Of a stretch of 64,000 nucleotides of DNA, positions 62,496 through 64,000 are shown one piece after another. This DNA is from Lysinibacillus sp. FJAT-14745 (GTDB taxonomy: Bacteria > Bacillota > Bacilli > Bacillales_A > Planococcaceae), in assembly GCF_001275675.1 (NCBI RefSeq), contig NZ_LITM01000002.1:441257-505256 (forward strand), read 5' to 3'. Under the pieces are notes generated by a model. It saw only the letters and a list, made by a program, of their open reading frames with translations. It had not been told where the DNA came from and made no database searches. The stretch's first letter is position 1; each line of letters begins with the position of its first letter. A program made the translations under genes and the position numbers.

Positions 62496-63320
62496 TCATT
62501 TTTTCTTTACAGGAAAATATACCTCAGTAATATAATCCTCAGGGGAGTTTGCTTGATTTGGGTCTGTTACATATATTTCATATGGCGGCAATATTAATTC
62601 ATAACCCTCGTTTTCAATCCACTTTATCAAATTGGCATAGACAGAAGTTAATTCTGGATAAGCTCCCTTTAAAACGGATTTAGCACAGAGGCTACCAGGC
62701 AAATCTCTCGTTCCTTTGACAAACTCAGCTATTGGAATAGCGAACTCAGTATCATTACCAGTAGGATTAAATTCAGGGCTGTGGTAAATCGTCATCGGCT
62801 GACCAAGTAAAGTGAGCTTCTCCTTCGCAATCTTTTCATATAACTTGCTAAAATAATTGCCATATCCTGATGCATAATCATCACTATTCATCATCAGTCG
62901 CTTATAAAGGATATTCATTGGCTTTGTTTCAACCAGCTGTACCTCGATATCGTCAAGGTACGACATGATTGGCGTCCCTTTTTCTAAGTTTGCAATATCA
63001 TGACTTAGTTGTTTTACGAGATATTCAAAAGCCTTTAGTTTTTCTTGCATCTCATTTCTCTTATGGTTAAGCGCCGAACAAAGCATTTCTTCAGATTGAT
63101 GCTCTTCTAAATCCAGCATAGTTTTAATTTCTTCAAGAGAAAAATGATAGGATTTTAAACGATTAATATAGAGCATCCTTTTTAGTTGTTCGATGGAATA
63201 ATACCGATAACCGCTTTCAGCATTAATCTCATCTGGGTTAATTAATCCAATTTCATCATAATATCGAAGTGTTTTTGTCGAGACACCACATATCTTTGAG
63301 AATTCTCCAATTGTTAGCAC
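62496..63320 (-). CDS. MerR family regulator with GyrI-like domain
   Basis: A 274-residue regulator: MerR winged helix at the N-terminus (TIGEFSKICGVSTKTLRYYDEIGLINP, YRYYS), coiled coil around 75-112 and a C-terminal GyrI/BmrR-type effector domain (IPIAEFVKGT, YEIYVTDP). GTG start after GAGGTG. Its promoter has the 19-base spacer that MerR proteins correct by DNA twisting, so self-activation on ligand binding is likely, raising the serine hydrolase too. Confidence 0.87.
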   Translation of the reverse strand: MLTIGEFSKICGVSTKTLRYYDEIGLINPDEINAESGYRYYSIEQLKRMLYINRLKSYHFSLEEIKTMLDLEEHQSEEMLCSALNHKRNEMQEKLKAFEYLVKQLSHDIANLEKGTPIMSYLDDIEVQLVETKPMNILYKRLMMNSDDYASGYGNYFSKLYEKIAKEKLTLLGQPMTIYHSPEFNPTGNDTEFAIPIAEFVKGTRDLPGSLCAKSVLKGAYPELTSVYANLIKWIENEGYELILPPYEIYVTDPNQANSPEDYITEVYFPVKKK

Positions 63321-63361
63321 AAAACCACCTCACTTATAGATTTGTTACTTGCTACAATTCA

Positions 63362-63392
63362 TTTATACACCTTTCCCTTAGGGCAAAGTCAA
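63362..63392 (-). promoter_or_regulatory. MerR-type promoter with 19-base spacer
   Basis: Minus strand: TTGACT, 19 bases, TATAAA. The spacer holds the near-palindrome CTTTGCCCT-A-AGGGAAAG. Confidence 0.75.
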
Positions 63393-63448
63393 TCAAGACT
63401 TATGCTTTACTACCTTTATCTTTAACTTTCTTTGACTGAAAAATTTTA

Positions 63449-63477
63449 TTGACCGTTTAGTACAAAAAAGATATGCT
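63449..63477 (+). promoter_or_regulatory. Putative promoter of tetR
   Basis: TTGACC, 17-base spacer, TATGCT, 25 bases before the TTG start of the regulator. Confidence 0.55.
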
Positions 63478-63502
63478 ATTAGTCAATGAGAGGAGGATAA
63501 AT

Positions 63503-64000
63503 TTGACTAAACGAGGCAGACCCCGAGAGTTTGAGTATTCCTCAATTGTAGATGTCGCCATGAAAACCTTTTGGAAAAGAGGTTATGAGGGCTGTTCTAC
63601 ACAAGATTTATGCAATGATACTGGGCTAGGAAAAGGTAGCTTATATAATACTTTTGGTAGTAAACATGAACTGTACAAACAAGTATTAGAACGCTATCAT
63701 GAATTTGGAATTAAGGCACAGCAGGAATTATTAAATGCTCCAATTGCATTGAAAGATCGGTTAAGTAATCTTTTCGAGTGGGCATTGAAAGAAGATTTTG
63801 AGAATATTGATCAAAATGGTTGTTTATTAATTAATGCCGGTGTAGAAAGAGCTAAAAATGACGTAATGGTTCAAGAAATTTTCTCACGGCATATCGAGCT
63901 TCTTAAACAAGCTATTGAAAAAGTAATGGAGGAAGGATTGCAAACTGGCGAAATTTCAAAAAAGCAAACAGCTGAGGAATTAGCTAGTCTATTTTTAAGT
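63503..64000 (+). CDS. TetR/AcrR family regulator, cut by window edge
   Basis: Open from TTG at 63503, six bases after AGGAGG, to the end of the window: 166 codons with no stop. Helix-turn-helix: RPREFEYSSIVDVAMKTFWK, then STQDLCNDTGLGKGSLYNTFGSKHELY. The central NGCLLINAGVE parallels KGCFCINTMVE in the other TetR protein at 32332, so both belong to the same AcrR subgroup. Its target is probably downstream of the window. Confidence 0.85.
   Translation, partial: MTKRGRPREFEYSSIVDVAMKTFWKRGYEGCSTQDLCNDTGLGKGSLYNTFGSKHELYKQVLERYHEFGIKAQQELLNAPIALKDRLSNLFEWALKEDFENIDQNGCLLINAGVERAKNDVMVQEIFSRHIELLKQAIEKVMEEGLQTGEISKKQTAEELASLFLS

Overview
The window reads as a chromosomal segment of a low-GC, endospore-forming Firmicute. 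It looks most like Lysinibacillus or a close Bacillaceae/Planococcaceae relative. This is inferred from AT-rich codon use, strong AGGAGG ribosome sites, GTG and TTG starts, gene families (two-headed dynamin, type II pantothenate kinase, ba3 oxidase with a IIa peptide, CheX, M32 and PepF peptidases) and a family of structured intergenic repeats. I found no rRNA, tRNA, CRISPR array, prophage or intact insertion sequence.

Layout. 0-6.7 kb: a Rpn-type nuclease gene with a tandem copy of its 3' end, oligoendopeptidase F, a SEC-C protein, a zinc-finger protein, an RNase H-like protein and a secreted LysM-NlpC/P60 hydrolase. 6.7-12.2 kb: a MarR-MFS pair, a decayed DJ-1/PfpI gene, three small genes (one, at 9309-9452, short enough to be missed easily), pantothenate kinase and a lone squalene/phytoene synthase-like gene. 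12.3-18.9 kb: a MerR regulator beside a leftward four-gene catabolic operon (amino-acid permease, aldehyde dehydrogenase, iron alcohol dehydrogenase, ureohydrolase). 19-24.5 kb: a ferric reductase-like protein, a nitroreductase, a broken type I toxin locus and an HNH nuclease + MazG-like pair. 24.6-37.5 kb: a sodium symporter/DUF3311/amidohydrolase operon, a class V aminotransferase and a TetR-controlled MFS/flavin oxidoreductase/esterase operon, ending in a large composite repeat. 37.6-48.3 kb: D-serine dehydratase, YaiI-like protein, glutamate dehydrogenase, a lone purC, malic enzyme, an MBL hydrolase, a broken sigma factor followed by its anti-sigma-like gene, and a rhodanese. 48.3-54.3 kb: two-headed dynamin, repeats, pyroglutamyl peptidase, a probable Fur-controlled 29-residue membrane peptide and CheX. 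54.5-64 kb: the ba3 oxidase operon with a CRP/FNR-like box, an M32 carboxypeptidase, a CcdC-like/kinase/regulator operon, a serine hydrolase with a MerR regulator, and a TetR gene cut by the window edge.

The most unusual feature is repetitive DNA outside genes. At least six composite copies, plus fragments, share three modules: A, a CAATTATGCC..GGCATAATTG hairpin; B, arms around GGAATCGG/CCGATTCC; and C, TTAACTTCTTTCAGC with its inverse. Copies abut or supply stop codons, split the ba3 operon and decapitate a toxin gene. Five short two-hairpin inserts (D elements) keep their loops while paired stem bases change together, the signature of a folded RNA or single-stranded DNA. These D elements are the best candidate here for something undescribed.
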